Shown here: positions 12,004-27,663 of the stretch, one piece after another
Numbering within the stretch: the first letter of the stretch is position 1
Layout: the number at the start of each line of letters is the position of its first letter
Assembly (NCBI GenBank): GCA_024220505.1
Contig: JAKZZE010000006.1
Coordinates: 930,001-994,000, forward strand
Origin: Rhizopus arrhizus
Lineage: Eukaryota; Mucoromycota; Mucoromycetes; Mucorales; Rhizopodaceae
DNA: 64,000 nt
Reading direction: 5' to 3'
The notes under the pieces: model-generated
What the model saw: only the letters and a program-made list of their open reading frames with translations
Database searches by the model: none
Told to the model about the DNA's origin: nothing
Program-made: the position numbers and the translations under genes

Positions 12004-13424
12004 TATTTAAATTAGAAAGAAAAAGTTGGGTTGAATAAAAAAATAAAAAGAAAGAAAGAGAAATGGGTTTATTTTAAATACCCTTATTCATAAATCATCC
12101 CTCTCTGTCTCTCTTTCCCTCGCTCTATCTCCTTCACACACACACACACACATCTTCTCACTTATTTTCTCACTCAACCTCTCTTACTTTTTCACTTATT
12201 TTTTGTTTTGTATTAAGAAAGGTTTAAATCGTTCACATCTTTCTCTCTTTTTTAGTTACTTTCTATCAGCCTATTCATTGACAGTTATCCTTTTCTTATA
12301 AAAGAGCATGAATTTCATATGACATCCGAATTTGTCCGAGAATAAAATTACCAAATTAGCACATTTTATAGTCTCTCTTCATTTTAATTCCGTCTTTCTG
12401 CTCGTAATGTCTTCCGGCTTATATCTATGGAATGATCCCACTCTGTAACAGATGATATCACGCTGCATTCAATTTGTATACAAAAGGTATAATTATCTAA
12501 TACGCACTATTAATGCATTATCTACTAAGCATCACTGCCATACTCTGTCAATCCTTCACAAACACAGGATTGAATTATATTCAATCATAAAAAAACCTCA
12601 ATAAGATGTTTTGCTGCCCTTTTTTCTAGAGGATTTCCCCTTAAACACTTTACACTTTTAAATATACCAATGTATAATTACACCCTTTCTCTACATTTTA
12701 ATCTATTACATCTTTTTCAGTTTTGTAAACATTCATGCAAATCTCTTATTGAGTTACGCATATCAACCCTTCATCATTTGAAGTCGATTCAGTTTAATCA
12801 TCAAAAGCAAAGTTTCTTCTTATTACTGAATTTAAAGTAAGCAATAAAACACTAATGAAAATAGCATTCCCTTACTATAACTAGAATTCAAGAAAAGTAG
12901 CTTAGACTTACTCAGAATGACACAAAAATAATTTGCATAAAGTATAAAAAAGTATGAAAGTGCAGCGATTTTTCAAATACAAAAGTACCTTGTTTCTAAC
13001 AAATCAACCTATAGTTGGCAGCGTCATTTCAGCATCAAACTAGGAAGATTGCTTTATGGTACCTCTGCAGCAAAGTTAAAAGTATTATTTTATAAAGTAA
13101 ACTTTGCGGATGAGAGAAATTTATTGTTAAGCAAAAGTAAATGCGTTAAAATAATCAATTTAGATGAATGGCTTGCTTAAACATACTATTGACCTTTCTC
13201 TCTCTCTCTTTCTTTTGTATGAAAAATCAAAAAAGCTCAAAAGGTTTGGTACCACATTTACCAAAACAGACAAGTCTGCTTTATCTTGGAAACAATGGTA
13301 TACTTTAAATTGTAAACAATCTAGAAGATTCTGTGATAATCATTCTATATATTTTTTTTTATTAACAAATATAAGACACGTATAAATAAATATGGAATAT
13401 GTGCATAAGTCATAAATCTTATAT
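12004..13424. other. Intergenic with CA microsatellite
   Basis: Pyrimidine-rich on the plus strand next to the small gene, with a (CA) repeat of about eight units near 12136-12152. No coding frame supported. It is the likely promoter region of the small minus-strand gene and the 3' flank of riboflavin kinase. Confidence 0.45.
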
Positions 13425-14099
13425 CTAATTTTCTTTTATGAATAATACGTTGTTTCGCAGATTGTTATATGCTTCACGTCTTAATGAATGCTTAGCAACT
13501 TCAATATCTGTCTTTATATCTTTGATCAGGGCATCTATGAATATGCATGTTCAGTCTTCATTATACACACTCTTTGAAAGAAAGTGTTTTTACCTAACGA
13601 TGGATAATTTTGTTCAGGACGAACATATCCTCCTACTATAATTCTAATAGCTTCATTATAAAAATCTTGATCAAATTCATGAATAATATGAACTTCCTAA
13701 TCATACTTCATATTGAGTATTTCACTACAAATCTATTCTATGTCTTACTGCTGATCTCTTTTCATTCTTATAATAAGGATTCCAACCTAAACTCATAACC
13801 ATAGGGTATACATCACTTCCTACTTCACCAATTTGTGCCCAACCATAATAAACGCCTGTATCACATTCAGAAAACATAGTCTCTAATGCTTCGTCACTCA
13901 TATTGGCTATGGCAGAGTAAATAAGAAATATGCCATTAAAGTAATTTTTTAAAGTACCTGTAGGAATTCCCAACTCTTTAGAACCTCGACCAAATCCTTT
14001 GACAACTGTGCCAGAGATAGCTATAGGATAAGGTGGTTCAGGGGTAGCAGGGCCTACAATAAGAGGACGGTCAAGGTTTATAGCAGAGTTTATAGACAT
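13425..14099 (-). CDS. FMN1: Riboflavin kinase
   Basis: Four exons: 14099-13958, 13906-13749, 13696-13594 and 13534-13425, introns of 51, 52 and 59 nt, giving 170 residues, normal for the monofunctional eukaryotic enzyme. It transfers the ATP gamma-phosphate to riboflavin, making FMN. Visible signatures: GFGRGSKELGIPTANM, whose PTAN nucleotide/Mg motif forms only after intron 1 is removed; the GWNPYYKNEK segment with its family glutamate; then EVHIIHEF and GGYVRPEQNYPSLDALI near the C-terminus. The start is the first ATG, giving an N-terminus (MSINSAINLDRP) typical of fungal Fmn1. It is cytosolic or mitochondrial in other fungi. Confidence 0.95.
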
Positions 14100-14818
14100 T
14101 TTTGATATTTTAATATAAAAAGAAAGAAAGAAAAAAAAAAAGTATTATAAATCATGAATTAAAAAGATTGGGAAGAGCGTAGATTTAATTGGTTGCTTAG
14201 TAACAAAATCATCTGCTTGGTAATCTTGAGCTAGATGTGTTCAGTGTCTTAATAATAGACAATTTATTTGGTTTTTATTAGCCAATTTAAGAGTTGCTTC
14301 ACGTTGATTATAACTGTTGCATAATATAATCTGCAGTAAAGACAGGGTACTGACAGATGATAACCAATTGAATGTAAACAAGGTGACTGTCTTCTTATAT
14401 CAAAAAGTTTACCTGCATCTTTGACTAATAATTTATAAAAAAAAAAATGGAAAAGAAAATCCATGTCATAGTAAATAAGATTAGGCATTCTGATGTGGAG
14501 TGTTTGTACGGTAACTATTATTTTCATAAATTTTTTGAATATGATGAGCGGTACTTGCAGTAAATTCTTGTGACCAGTATTATTGATCATCAAAGGCAAA
14601 TTTCCAGAGGGACAGAAGAGTATAAAAGATTATCGCTTAAATACAGTCAATCCAGTAACTTTTATCGCTTTCGAATTTGTTACCATTTTTTATATACATA
14701 TAAACGCTTTGTCACTGGAAGAAAAAGATTTGTAGTTCATTGAAAATCAGTTTGTGGCAAATATAACTTTAGATTGTCGGATTTGTAAGAAACATCTTGT
14801 CGTGCGTTATAGGACATC
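14100..14818. other. Intergenic with possible decayed coding fragment
   Basis: On the minus strand between about 14600 and 14480 a frame reads FAFDDQ, stop, YWSQEFTASTAHHIQKIY before breaking again. It looks like a decayed exon but I cannot name a family. The longer open frame at 14599-14264 is in another phase and is low in complexity. Confidence 0.25.
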
Positions 14819-15935
14819 TTGACGTTTTTCTTTTCGGTCAGGTTGTTCTTTTGCCTTCTAATCACACATCTAATGGGTTTTAAAGTTATTTTCGAGGATG
14901 ATAAAGGTGTAGAGTTTGATGAGTTTCGAAATGAACTCATGCAAGATATCAATCAATCATGGGTACCACCACCAGGCCCTTTCCCGGTGGAAGTTATCAC
15001 CAATGTTATTCAGTACAGAAAGAATAGGCTCGTTGAGATGGAAAACATCGAAGGCACTTTGATTCGTCTATCAAATAAGAAAGAAAAAAAAAAGTAGCAT
15101 AAGGTATAGTGATGATCAAAGGTATATATTCATCAAGTACATGAAGGGGCGTCCTGGAACAAAAGCAGCAGTAGGTGGCAGAGTATTTAGTGTGGAAGCT
15201 CAAGATGCATAGCATTGGTGGAAAGCCTGCCGAGAAACGGGAAAGGTACCCTATAATCAAACTGATCAGCAAATTAGGCGTCCTCTGACGTTCACTGGAG
15301 ATCATGAGACATTTATCAACAACTTTGTGTCGAAGAAGGCTGATATTGTAATTGATGAGGTCATGAAAAATTTGTCAAAGGGATCCAGCGACTTAAAGAT
15401 GTTTAATTCTGGCTTTCATCGTAACATGAAAGAAAATTGAGCCTTAACAGCCAAAGGGTCCGCTTTTCAATCTGTAGCTAGAAATTCACTAGACAGTATC
15501 GAAATGAGATACAAGTGGTACTTGTAGTGGTAGAATAGCAATTTGGATTTTCTACAAGAGTGCATCTTTGTTGATGAAGTAGGGTTTCGTATCAACATGG
15601 AAAACAAATAGACATGGTCAACCAAGGGAACTAAATTAATTGTAGAAGTTCCTCAAACTAGAGTAACCTCGCGTACAATAATTGGTGCTATTTGTGCTGA
15701 TAAAATTTTCTACGTTAGCTTAAGACAGCCTAACCCTTCTCCTTCAAAAAAAAAAAAAAAAAAACAAATAGGAGGAAAAAAAAAAGATAGGAGATGATGA
15801 TGAAAAAGTTGGCACCGAGGAGGATGGCACAATTGAAACAAAAGAAGTAACAGCAAAGCCTCTTCTAAGAGGAACTACAGCCACTCATATTATCAAATTC
15901 ATTAGAGGGTTCAAAGGTAACCCAAAAGGAGTGTC
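14819..15935 (+). pseudogene. IS630/Tc1-type DDE transposase relic
   Basis: Frames read RYSDDQRYIFIKYM, then a helix-turn-helix-like region, then ECIFVDEVGFRIN (first catalytic Asp region), TRVTSRTIIGAICAD and later TATHIIKFIRGFKG, the order of fungal IS630/Tc1-like transposases. The gene is dead: stops near 15207, 15438, 15526, 15532 and 15609, a frame change at a poly-A run near 15090, an A tract near 15747, and loss of the C-terminal part with the last catalytic residues. Most stops fit Trp TGG turned to TAG or TGA. The N-terminal segment (14879-15075) is included because it lies in the usual place for the DNA-binding part, but that is inferred. Confidence 0.75.
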
Positions 15936-16205
15936 AAGTAAAAAGAAATGCACTTCTGTTTATCATTGTTAATGGCTGAAAGTCGGGATAAGATATAGAA
16001 TAACTTGATAAAATAAAATAAAAAAAATCAATATGTCCTTGAAAGATTCCTGCTATGGCAGGTTTTCATCTTAAAAAGCATGTACATGCTTTACCTTGAA
16101 ATCAAATAGAAAATAAATCTGTGACTTACTGTTAAAACCCCCAGATTATTCACTGTGCATTGATTTCTTTTTTTATTTCTTGTCAAAATCTGACAGTCTA
16201 ATACA

Positions 16206-17070
16206 ATGTCTTTATTCAACAATTTACCACGTACAGTACTTCGTACTTCATTTGTAAGAGAAACAAGATTCAACAATTTTTTTAATATAAAAAACTTATA
16301 TTTAATCTTATATAGATCGCACAAAGTAGAGCTTTTGCCTCTGTTGCTGAAAGTGTACCTAAAGGTATAATTTAAATGCATGTTCAACTTTTGAATTCGC
16401 ACCAATACCTATTTTCGTTTCAGCTCTTCCAACTAAAGTTCAAGCTTTCCTTCGTGATTTTAAATCCAATGAACCAGTCTCAATAATCAATCTCGAAAAG
16501 GAAGTTTTTGGAGTACCCATCCGAAGAGATATTCTTCACCGAGTAGTTGTTTGGCAACGAGACAGTATGCGTCAAGGTACATCATCAACTAAAACCCGTG
16601 CTGAGGTGAGCGGTACTGGTAAAAAGGCAGCACCACAAAAGGGACGTGGTAAGGCAAGAGTGGGTGATATGAAGGCACCTCACTTTAGAAGTGGTGGCAT
16701 TGCTTTTGGACCAAAGCCTAGGGATCATAGCACAGATTTACCTAGGAAAGTCCAGGATTTAGGTTTACGAGTTGCTTTAAGCGCCAAGTATGCTCAAGAT
16801 CAGCTTATTATTGTAGAAAGTCTTCAAAACTTGGAAAGCCACAAGGCACGTGACTTGGCTGACATTATTAAATACTCATATGACAGCTCTAAAGTTCTAA
16901 TTATTATCGACGAATTAAACAAAAACTTGGAGTTGGCAGCACGCAATCTTCCTAATTGTGAAGTTATCTATGTTGAAGAAACAAATGTATTAGATCTATT
17001 GACATATGATAAGTTACTCGTTGAAAAAAGTGTTATTGAAACATTAGAAGGTATACTCAAACCAAAATGA
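16206..17070 (+). CDS. YML6: Mitochondrial large-subunit ribosomal protein uL4m
   Basis: Exons 16206-16253, 16316-16364 and 16424-17070 (introns 62 and 59 nt) give 247 residues. The uL4 core is plain: VVVWQRDSMRQGTSSTKTR, the basic loop GRGKARVGDMKAPHFRSGG, and AFGPKPRDHSTDLPRKV. Bacterial-type uL4 reads similarly (RQGTHKTKTR, KGTGRAR, FGPKPR), so this is the organelle form, not cytosolic uL4. The first 30 residues are rich in Arg, Ser and Phe with no acids for about 27 positions, as expected of a mitochondrial presequence. It should bind 23S-like rRNA near the exit tunnel. Head-to-head or shared regulation is not evident; the gene converges on DED1, with stops about 165 bp apart. Confidence 0.95.
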
Positions 17071-17234
17071 ATAAATATCAATTGTACAGTATAAAGTTAA
17101 AGAAATTGTTCCGTGTTTTTATAATCAATGATTTTTTTTTTATTAACTCATAATATAAAATATGTATTTTTGTCACATAATATAAACAAAGCAAAAACAG
17201 ATATATGATTTACACAAGCAAGCTTTGTATCAAT

Positions 17235-20346
<3,112 letters not shown>

Positions 20347-20689
20347 ATTTTCTACTTTCTAAAAAATACGTGAAAGAATTAGAAAGAAAAGAAAAAAAAA
20401 TTAACAACTCCGTATATAAATTGATTTATACTCAGTTGTCCAATTAATAATTGTCGTTTTGTTTTTTTTTTTGAATTGTTTAAACCAATTGAAACGCGTT
20501 TATTATATAAACAATAAGCAATAAAAACAAAGTTTTGATTGTGCTTTTTAATAGGCATGCTTTTTGGAAAGTTTATAGATTACAATAATCTAAGGGATCC
20601 TGAATTTTTTCAAAAAAGTGTATACTGAAATAAAGCTAGAAGCATATAAATGTTATGTATTAAAATAAATAGTAGTAAAATATTGTTAT

Positions 20690-21446
20690 TTAAAGAATAA
20701 CACAACAAGATCCTTTATCCGGGCTACTTTCTTCTTGTTGAGATTTTTTGTCTCTTATTTGCCTCATAAGCATTGCATATACTTCTTCAATTTTTTGTCT
20801 GGTTTTTGCTAATGTTTCAGCATAAAGACAGTAGCACTCATTAGCTAAAAAATTAGCTCCATTTGCAGATACTTTACGCAAATGTGCCAAATCCACCTTG
20901 TTACCAATTAAAATAAATGAAATCTAAGAAACATCGAATTAGAAGTGCTTACAAATAAAAGTTTTCCTTATGTTCAAAATTAACAGGTTCATTATCTAAA
21001 ACACACAAAATTTGATCTCGAAATCCTTGAGTGTGTTCAAGAGGTTCTTACTCACAAACAGAAAAAAAAAATACAAAAACATTCACCTGATGTATAATAA
21101 TTATCACGAATCTGAGAGAAATTTAGTTGATACAAAAACCTTTCTTTCCATTTTTCAAGTTCAAATGAACTTGTAGCTGTATATTCCTCTTGGCCTGCTG
21201 TATCTAAAATATCAATTTAGCATTCTTGACCATCCAAAACAACATTTTTACGATAAGCTATAGTATATATCAGTATCAATTAAGTGCATTAACTGTCGTA
21301 ATTAGTGTACAGTTAGCCTTTGTTGGATCTTCAATAAAATCACCATACATATATTGTAAGGTTAGTGCTGATTTTCCAATACCACCTGACCCAACCATAA
21401 TAATCTTATAAAGAGGTAATGTTTGGTTTGCTTTTGCTTTAACCAT
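20690..21446 (-). pseudogene. Ral-type small GTPase pseudogene
   Basis: Starting [14 protein letters not shown], the frames give a Ral-like Ras-family GTPase: G1 [13 protein letters not shown], switch region PTKA..SYRKNVVLDGQE, G3 DILDTAGQEEY, IRDNYYTSGE, EHTQGFRDQIL, G4 GNKVDL, and a C-terminal prenylation box CVIL. Lesions: a TAA just after DGQEC, a TAA just after SVCE, a missing splice donor after EYTA (the expected GT reads AC), and loss of two residues before PTKA compared with Ral proteins as I recall them. The two stops fit CAA to TAA. Several flanking introns still look normal, so inactivation seems recent. A sequencing error could not explain this many lesions. It lies in tandem with DED1 and the CH-kinase gene. 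Confidence 0.7.
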
Positions 21447-21519
21447 TATTACTTGTTTTATCATATTCAAAAAAAAGGAAAAGGAACAGATATTAAATTT
21501 ATTTTTTTAAGACGTAAAC

Positions 21520-24500
21520 CTAACTGATGATGCATTGTTCATCTTGTCCTTTCTTGAGTAGGCGCTTCTTGTCACTTGTCTTTGTATTGACAAGTATAGA
21601 GTTCGAATCTAGTACATTATCTTGGGAGTAACCTCGGGAATCCTTACGGATAGTACCCGCCTGAGGATGATTACGTAAAGTAGAAGGAGACGAATGATGA
21701 CCGCGTTCTTTGATAGTACCATTATTACTTTTAGAACCGTATTGTTTATCTCTCTTAGACTTTGTATTGTAAACTTTTGCTAAAAATACCCACTGTAAAG
21801 TACATCAGTATAAGGAACTAATTGAAGGCTAAGGAAAAACTTACATCATAAGAAGGCTGTTGATCATTTACTTTGGGAGGACAAGAAAACGCGTCTTTCT
21901 TGCATTCTTTATGACAGACCAAGGAGCAAACTATCATAAGAATTATATAACTACACATATACTTATTGCGGTATTAAATTACCTTCACAAAGGATATAGT
22001 CCTTATTCATAACTTGATCACATACTTTGCATTCTACAGCTTTAAACCAAAGAAAATTATTTCACATGCAACGCCATCTTTATATGGTTTCTTACATTTT
22101 TCAAGGTCACCTTCAATAAACTTATGACTATTGTTATCATCGTTGCTACTATTATCATCAACAATCGGCATTACCGCTGTTGTATTTGAAGAATAATATT
22201 GTTCGAGTTCTGATGCTGTAGTTACTTCAGTTGCTTTGCTTGTTTGATGTTTTTCATCTTTATTATGCTGCACGTTTGACTCATTACTCTCTAAGCTCAT
22301 GAATATGATTAAAATATTGAGGGTTAAATTTTTAGTATAAGAATCATTACCTTTTTGCTTTGTCTTGAGGTTTTTTAAAATCCATTCATGCTGCTGCAAT
22401 TCTTTACTGGACGATCGCTCTTCAGGATTCTTTTGAAAGCAGCATAAAAGAAAGTTACGCATGTCCTTCAAAAACGCGTTATGAGACTTTCCAACGTTCC
22501 CTCCCCTTTATACTATTGTACCTCTGATATATCCTCTGGCAAAGGTGGGTAGTCATCCTCAACTATACGAAACATGGCTGACATTGGAAGCAAGTCATTA
22601 TAGGGTGGTTTTCCAGTTACTAGTTCAATAAGCGTACATCCTAAAGACCATATATCTGATTTTGTAGTTGCTCCTTTTAGCTCAATCACTTCGGGTGCCA
22701 CTATTCAATAACAAATTAAAATGACCAGGTTGTTTATGATATATTAAGATTTACTCCAATTAGGTGTCCCTGATACAGAATCATTGTCAACTGTCTTGAT
22801 TTTTAGATTTAAAGACACCCCAAAGTCAGTTAACTTAACATCGCCTGTTTTTGTTGTCAAAATATTAGCAGCTTTCAAATCACAGTGCACAACGTCATTT
22901 GCATGCAGATATTCTAAGCCTTTCAGGATCTTGATACAGAATGAGGCAACTAATTTCTCAGGAAATTTACCAAATGCTTTTAAGGTTGACATTAAAGAGC
23001 CATTTTCTGCATACCTGAAAAAAAAAAGCAGGTTAAAGGAACATAATGATATTTCGTTCATTTTTTTTTCAATTTACTCTAGAATTATGTTTATGTAACT
23101 TTCACTACGAATGAATCCAATGTACTTGATAACATTTGTATGCGACAAATTTTTCAAAATATTCACTTCTTTCTAAAATTAAATTCACACAAGCTAAATT
23201 TTTTTTTTTTAATTTGTAAAGATTATGGAGCGTACCATTATTTCTTTATATAACTCTTCTTCTTCTAATTTTAATCTTTTGACCGCAACTACTTCACCAG
23301 TTGACAGTTCAAGTGTTCTTCATTGATTTTAAAAAGTGAGTGGTTTGCTGTTTTCTGGTCAATTTAATGTTCTTTACCTATACACAGCACCAAACTGGCC
23401 TTTTCCTATACAGTTTCCTAGTTGCTAATATAAAGATTTATTAAAGTTGATGCATTGCTATACTTTTATTATTACATATTGTGCTAATATTTCATCTTGA
23501 TCGTCCATAAGAAGAAGCTTTCCTTCTGCTACTGTCATGGTTGATCCACGTCTTGAATCTGCATCATTATTTACTGAGGGGGACATGGGCTCCTCTGATA
23601 AAATTGCGCTCTTGATACTTCCCTGTCTTCTTCTGTCTTCTGGCTTTGTGAAAAAATTTCTTTTGCTGTCATCATCTTTGATGAAGGAGGAGTTTGATAT
23701 AATAGGCACAGAGGGACGTCTCTTTTGGTCTCTAAAGCGACTACTACTACTGGTCACCTTCATCGAGCCAGTCGAGTTTGGAGTTTTATTGTGGCGTAAA
23801 GGAGATTTGGGTGGACGAGCATGATTTGATAATACAGGCGAAGAAGGCACATCTGCGTAAAAAGATAAAAATATAGTTAAGATATGTATATTCGTAAGCG
23901 TTTTTATACCTTTTTCTTCTTCAGGGTCTTCTGAAGTTGTAGTAACTGTTAATGATCTTTTTCTTGCTTGCTGCTTCTCATTGGACATGTCATGGCTACT
24001 TCGATATTTACTATTGTGAATTTTGGGTTTTTCGGTATCATATGTAAGCAGCATGGATTCATCTTCAGCACTCAAGTTTAATTTAGGAAACAGTTCCGCC
24101 AAGGATAATATAGTATGAACAACCTAACATAAAGATTAGAGATAATATAAATCATAAGTGTATCCTTTATGGTTTCTTACAGACGACATGTCCTTTGCGC
24201 TATATAAGTCTGTGGTTTCAAACAACTGACATTCTTTCATGCCAAGCTATTTTAACAACAAAATAATCACTATAAGCTCTCCTTTTACTTTTCTATAAAC
24301 AAGATTGTCTTGATATACCTGTCGAACTCCTTGCAAGAATCGTGTTATATTATCCATCTAAGGAAAAAAACAACAAAATATTGTTAAAGCCACAAAAAAG
24401 GAGAAAAACGCTTGCATGAAACTTACTTGAATGAACGAAAAATCTTTCTTTTGACCAACGTTTTTTATTGTGCCTGGCTTAAGTTGATTGACAAGACTTG

Positions 24501-24753
24501 TATAAAAGAGTATATTAGTAAAAAAAGCACATACATTCATACAATATAAAAACCTTTACTTGCATAGTATAACACCATCTTTAAGTTCTTTTTGTAAATG
24601 CTCGGGCTGAATAGATAGACCTAAAGCTTTGTTGATATACTCTACAGCTAATTGTTCTTCAAGCTTTGATTGTTCCAACTTTATTTTGTCTAGTAAGTTT
24701 GTAGAACTTTTAGCTTTAGCTAAATAATTACAAGCAGCTGCCCCTGTTGTCAT
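21520..24753 (-). CDS. CH domain - Ste/Cdc7-like protein kinase - C1 zinc finger protein
   Basis: Sixteen exons from ATG 24753 to TAG 21520 join in phase to 782 residues. Exons: 24753-24560, 24496-24427, 24357-24319, 24246-24181, 24123-23910, 23852-23476, 23424-23378, 23317-23236, 23172-23078, 23014-22755, 22700-22522, 22465-22351, 22290-22096, 22039-21983, 21930-21845, 21792-21520. Domains: calponin homology (about 30-145; [28 protein letters not shown]), a Ser-rich basic linker, then a kinase (about 321-579) with [37 protein letters not shown] and [20 protein letters not shown], closest to the Cdc7/SepH/MAP3K-epsilon group. A C1 finger follows (about 635-680; H-x12-C-x2-C-x10-C-x2-C-x4-H-x2-C). 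The catalytic-loop HRD Arg is Cys, but Asp, Lys and DFG remain. CH suggests actin or cortex binding and C1 suggests lipid binding, so a septation or polarity role is plausible, by inference. Confidence 0.85.
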
Positions 24754-27663
24754 AGTAAACTAAAATTAAGAAAAAAAGTAGTAAAAACAAAGAGAAGATG
24801 AGAAAATCAGAAAAAAAAACAGATATTTATGTATACTTTTATTTTAGATTTACTGTGTATCTCCTTACTGAACTTTCCTGCTCCTTATTTTAACTGTTCT
24901 TTCAACGTCACACGAATTTATCTATTTATGTCTCCGATTGTGAAGCATAATGAAGCCAGTGTGTCTACACTATGCTACTTCTTTTATGCTGTAAAGTCAA
25001 ACAATACTCTAGAAAGAGTAAAATATAAGATAAATAAATGAAATAGATGCACAAATAGTGATCTAAGATATGATATAACTATCATTCGTTAGCGAAAACG
25101 AAGTTGCATTACAAGCTTCTCATAAAGTCGTGCTTTCAAAATAATCTTGCAATAACTTCATTACAGTGATAAAATTCATCATGCTTATATCTGTCGAATA
25201 GGGCTTTCACTGATATGGTTTCTTTTTTAAATACTAGTATTACTTCAATTGAAGTGTTCGATCAAGACGAAATTTTAGTTGAGTATGTACATCCTCTGCA
25301 CCAATTTCCTTACAGTGACACTATTGACTTAGTGTCGGCTACCTCATCACCATTTAGACTATTGGTTCCTTAGTAATGATAGCAACAGAGATGACAAATC
25401 ACCTAATATGCTTTGACAAGTGCCGAAGAAAAGCACAATTCAATATTCAAGGTTAAACTGATTAATAAAAGATGCAAGGAAATGATTGAATGCGAATTGA
25501 ACTGTATACAAAATTTAGTCGCTCAAGAAGGCTCGAGCTGAAAAATTTTATAGAAAATTAATTGAGACATACTCAAGAAGAAATATAATGTGAGCAAGCC
25601 AGGCATATTGCTAAAGAACTTAATGACAAGATTGAACTGAAGTTGAAGTCAGTGAAAGTTCATATAAAGACACTTTTCACCATGAGGTCCTTATACTCTA
25701 AATTGAACAAGAAAAAAACTCCCTTTCCTCCGGGTGATTATTTGAAATGAAAAGAAAATGTCTTCATCATGTCAAACTTTATTTCAGGAAGAAAAGAAAT
25801 AGTATATTGAAAAAAAAAAAAAAAATTACCAAAAGTAACAAAAGACAGAAAAATATGTTCATATGAAACAAGAACAGAATATCTCGAGATCTATGAATCT
25901 GAAGAAAATGAAAATAAAAAAAAATGGAGATAAATGACATTGAAGAAATAAAGAGAATGGGCATAGAAAACAAGATAGAACAGCCATAGTATACTTATTT
26001 CATTTTTACTGACAATGGACATATTTCATAGAAATTCGACATTGACTAAAAAGTAAGCTGAATGAAAGTTTCGACCAAGCAAGATTGTCATTGCTTTGCT
26101 TTCTATTGTAAATTTTTTATGTTGCACATACATGCCCAGCTATCCCTAGCCACGTAAAATAAGATGAAAAAGCTTAGATTTGTAGAGCAAGTGTTTCTTT
26201 TGGTAATGACTGGAATGAAGTTTGTCATTTGGAAAGCAGATCTGAATGTGATAACTGCAAATTGAAATCACAATAGTGATTTTCAACTTGGAAAGGGATT
26301 TCGAAGCACTTTTAATTAGCATAATCGAAGTAATAACCGCAACTAAGCAAAATAAGCTGTAAACTCTGTGTGTAAAAAATGAAACATGCATCTAAGGCAA
26401 CTAGAAAATAAAAGTACATCATTTTGACTTGTAGGATTCATTAGATATACTTGCTATAACTATAAAGATGTTGACAACCCGTATGAATATTTCAAAATCG
26501 TATATTTTATTTATATACAATAGAAAATGATACAAACAGCAATATGTTTACAAATACTTTTTTTATTGACCAATTATTTTAATTTGATTCTTTAACTATA
26601 AAGTTAATATGTATGGTAATCAATCTAGAAACTATTTCCTTTTCCTTTTTTGCAATACGAATGCCTTACCACATACGTGCCCATATTATTTTTTAGTATT
26701 TATATGCAAATATCATTTAGTATATGATCAACTTCCTATTTATATTTTTACTTGTATAAATACACTTCATTAAGCTTTTTTTTTTTGAGCATAGAAATAT
26801 TTAAAAGTGTTTGGGAGTATTGTATGATCATTTACGGTATAAACTATGATTAAAAAGCAGTAAATGTGACAAGTAACAGCTGAAAGGGCTCATTACTTTT
26901 TTGGGTAACCCAAGGGTTTTTGAGACAAAATAAGTCATACTCCAATTGCAAAAACAACGCTCTTGTTTGTTTTAATACAAATAGTGTTCTTCTCTTTAAA
27001 CACTTCTCCTTTTTTTAGCCTCCTCTTTTTCTTTGGTTCATATGTCTGATCATTTCTATCTATACTAAGCTATCGGACTCTGTTCCTGTATTTTTAAATC
27101 AAAATCGGATGATATATGTCACTAGTAATCATTAGAACGATAAGGCCATGTGAGAGAAAGCGCTTGCTATTTGTTCTGACCGTTGACAAAAATGTTTTTG
27201 TATTATTTACCAGTGTGTTCCTTGAGATAACTTGCGAATTATAGAATTTGCCTTATTCTAAATGAGTAGTAGGCTCTGCCTTTTCCTTATTATTGTCTTT
27301 TCTTTGTTCAGCTCCTGAAAGGAGCCCCCTTTTTTCATTTTCTTTTCAATTATTCTGTAAATGCCCCTACATTCCTATCTACTTCAACCGTATGGCACGT
27401 TTATAATTCTTATAAAAAATCTATTTGATCTTTTTCTTCCTCTTCCCGTTTTTTCAAGCATTGATAACCTTTTTTTATACTCTAATTTTACTTTTTCTTT
27501 TGTATTCATAAATATCCATTTTACTCAATTCTGTATTATTTTCTCTGTGAAATCACGGATTTAACTATCAATTCAACTGTAGTTTGATAAAAAAAAAACA
27601 TCAAGTTAAAAAGAACAGGTGTTGTATTATACTCTGACAAATATCAGCGTTTATACAAATATT
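24754..27663. other. Long intergenic region with decayed coding traces
   Basis: Between about 25440 and 25970 a plus-strand frame reads as Lys/Glu-rich fragments (ARHIAKELNDKIELKLKSVK, then SLYSKLNKKKTPFPPGDYLK) interrupted by several stops. It may be a dead coiled-coil gene; the family is unknown. The rest is AT-rich with no supported gene. The last few hundred bases are pyrimidine-rich and probably hold the homeobox promoter. Confidence 0.3.
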
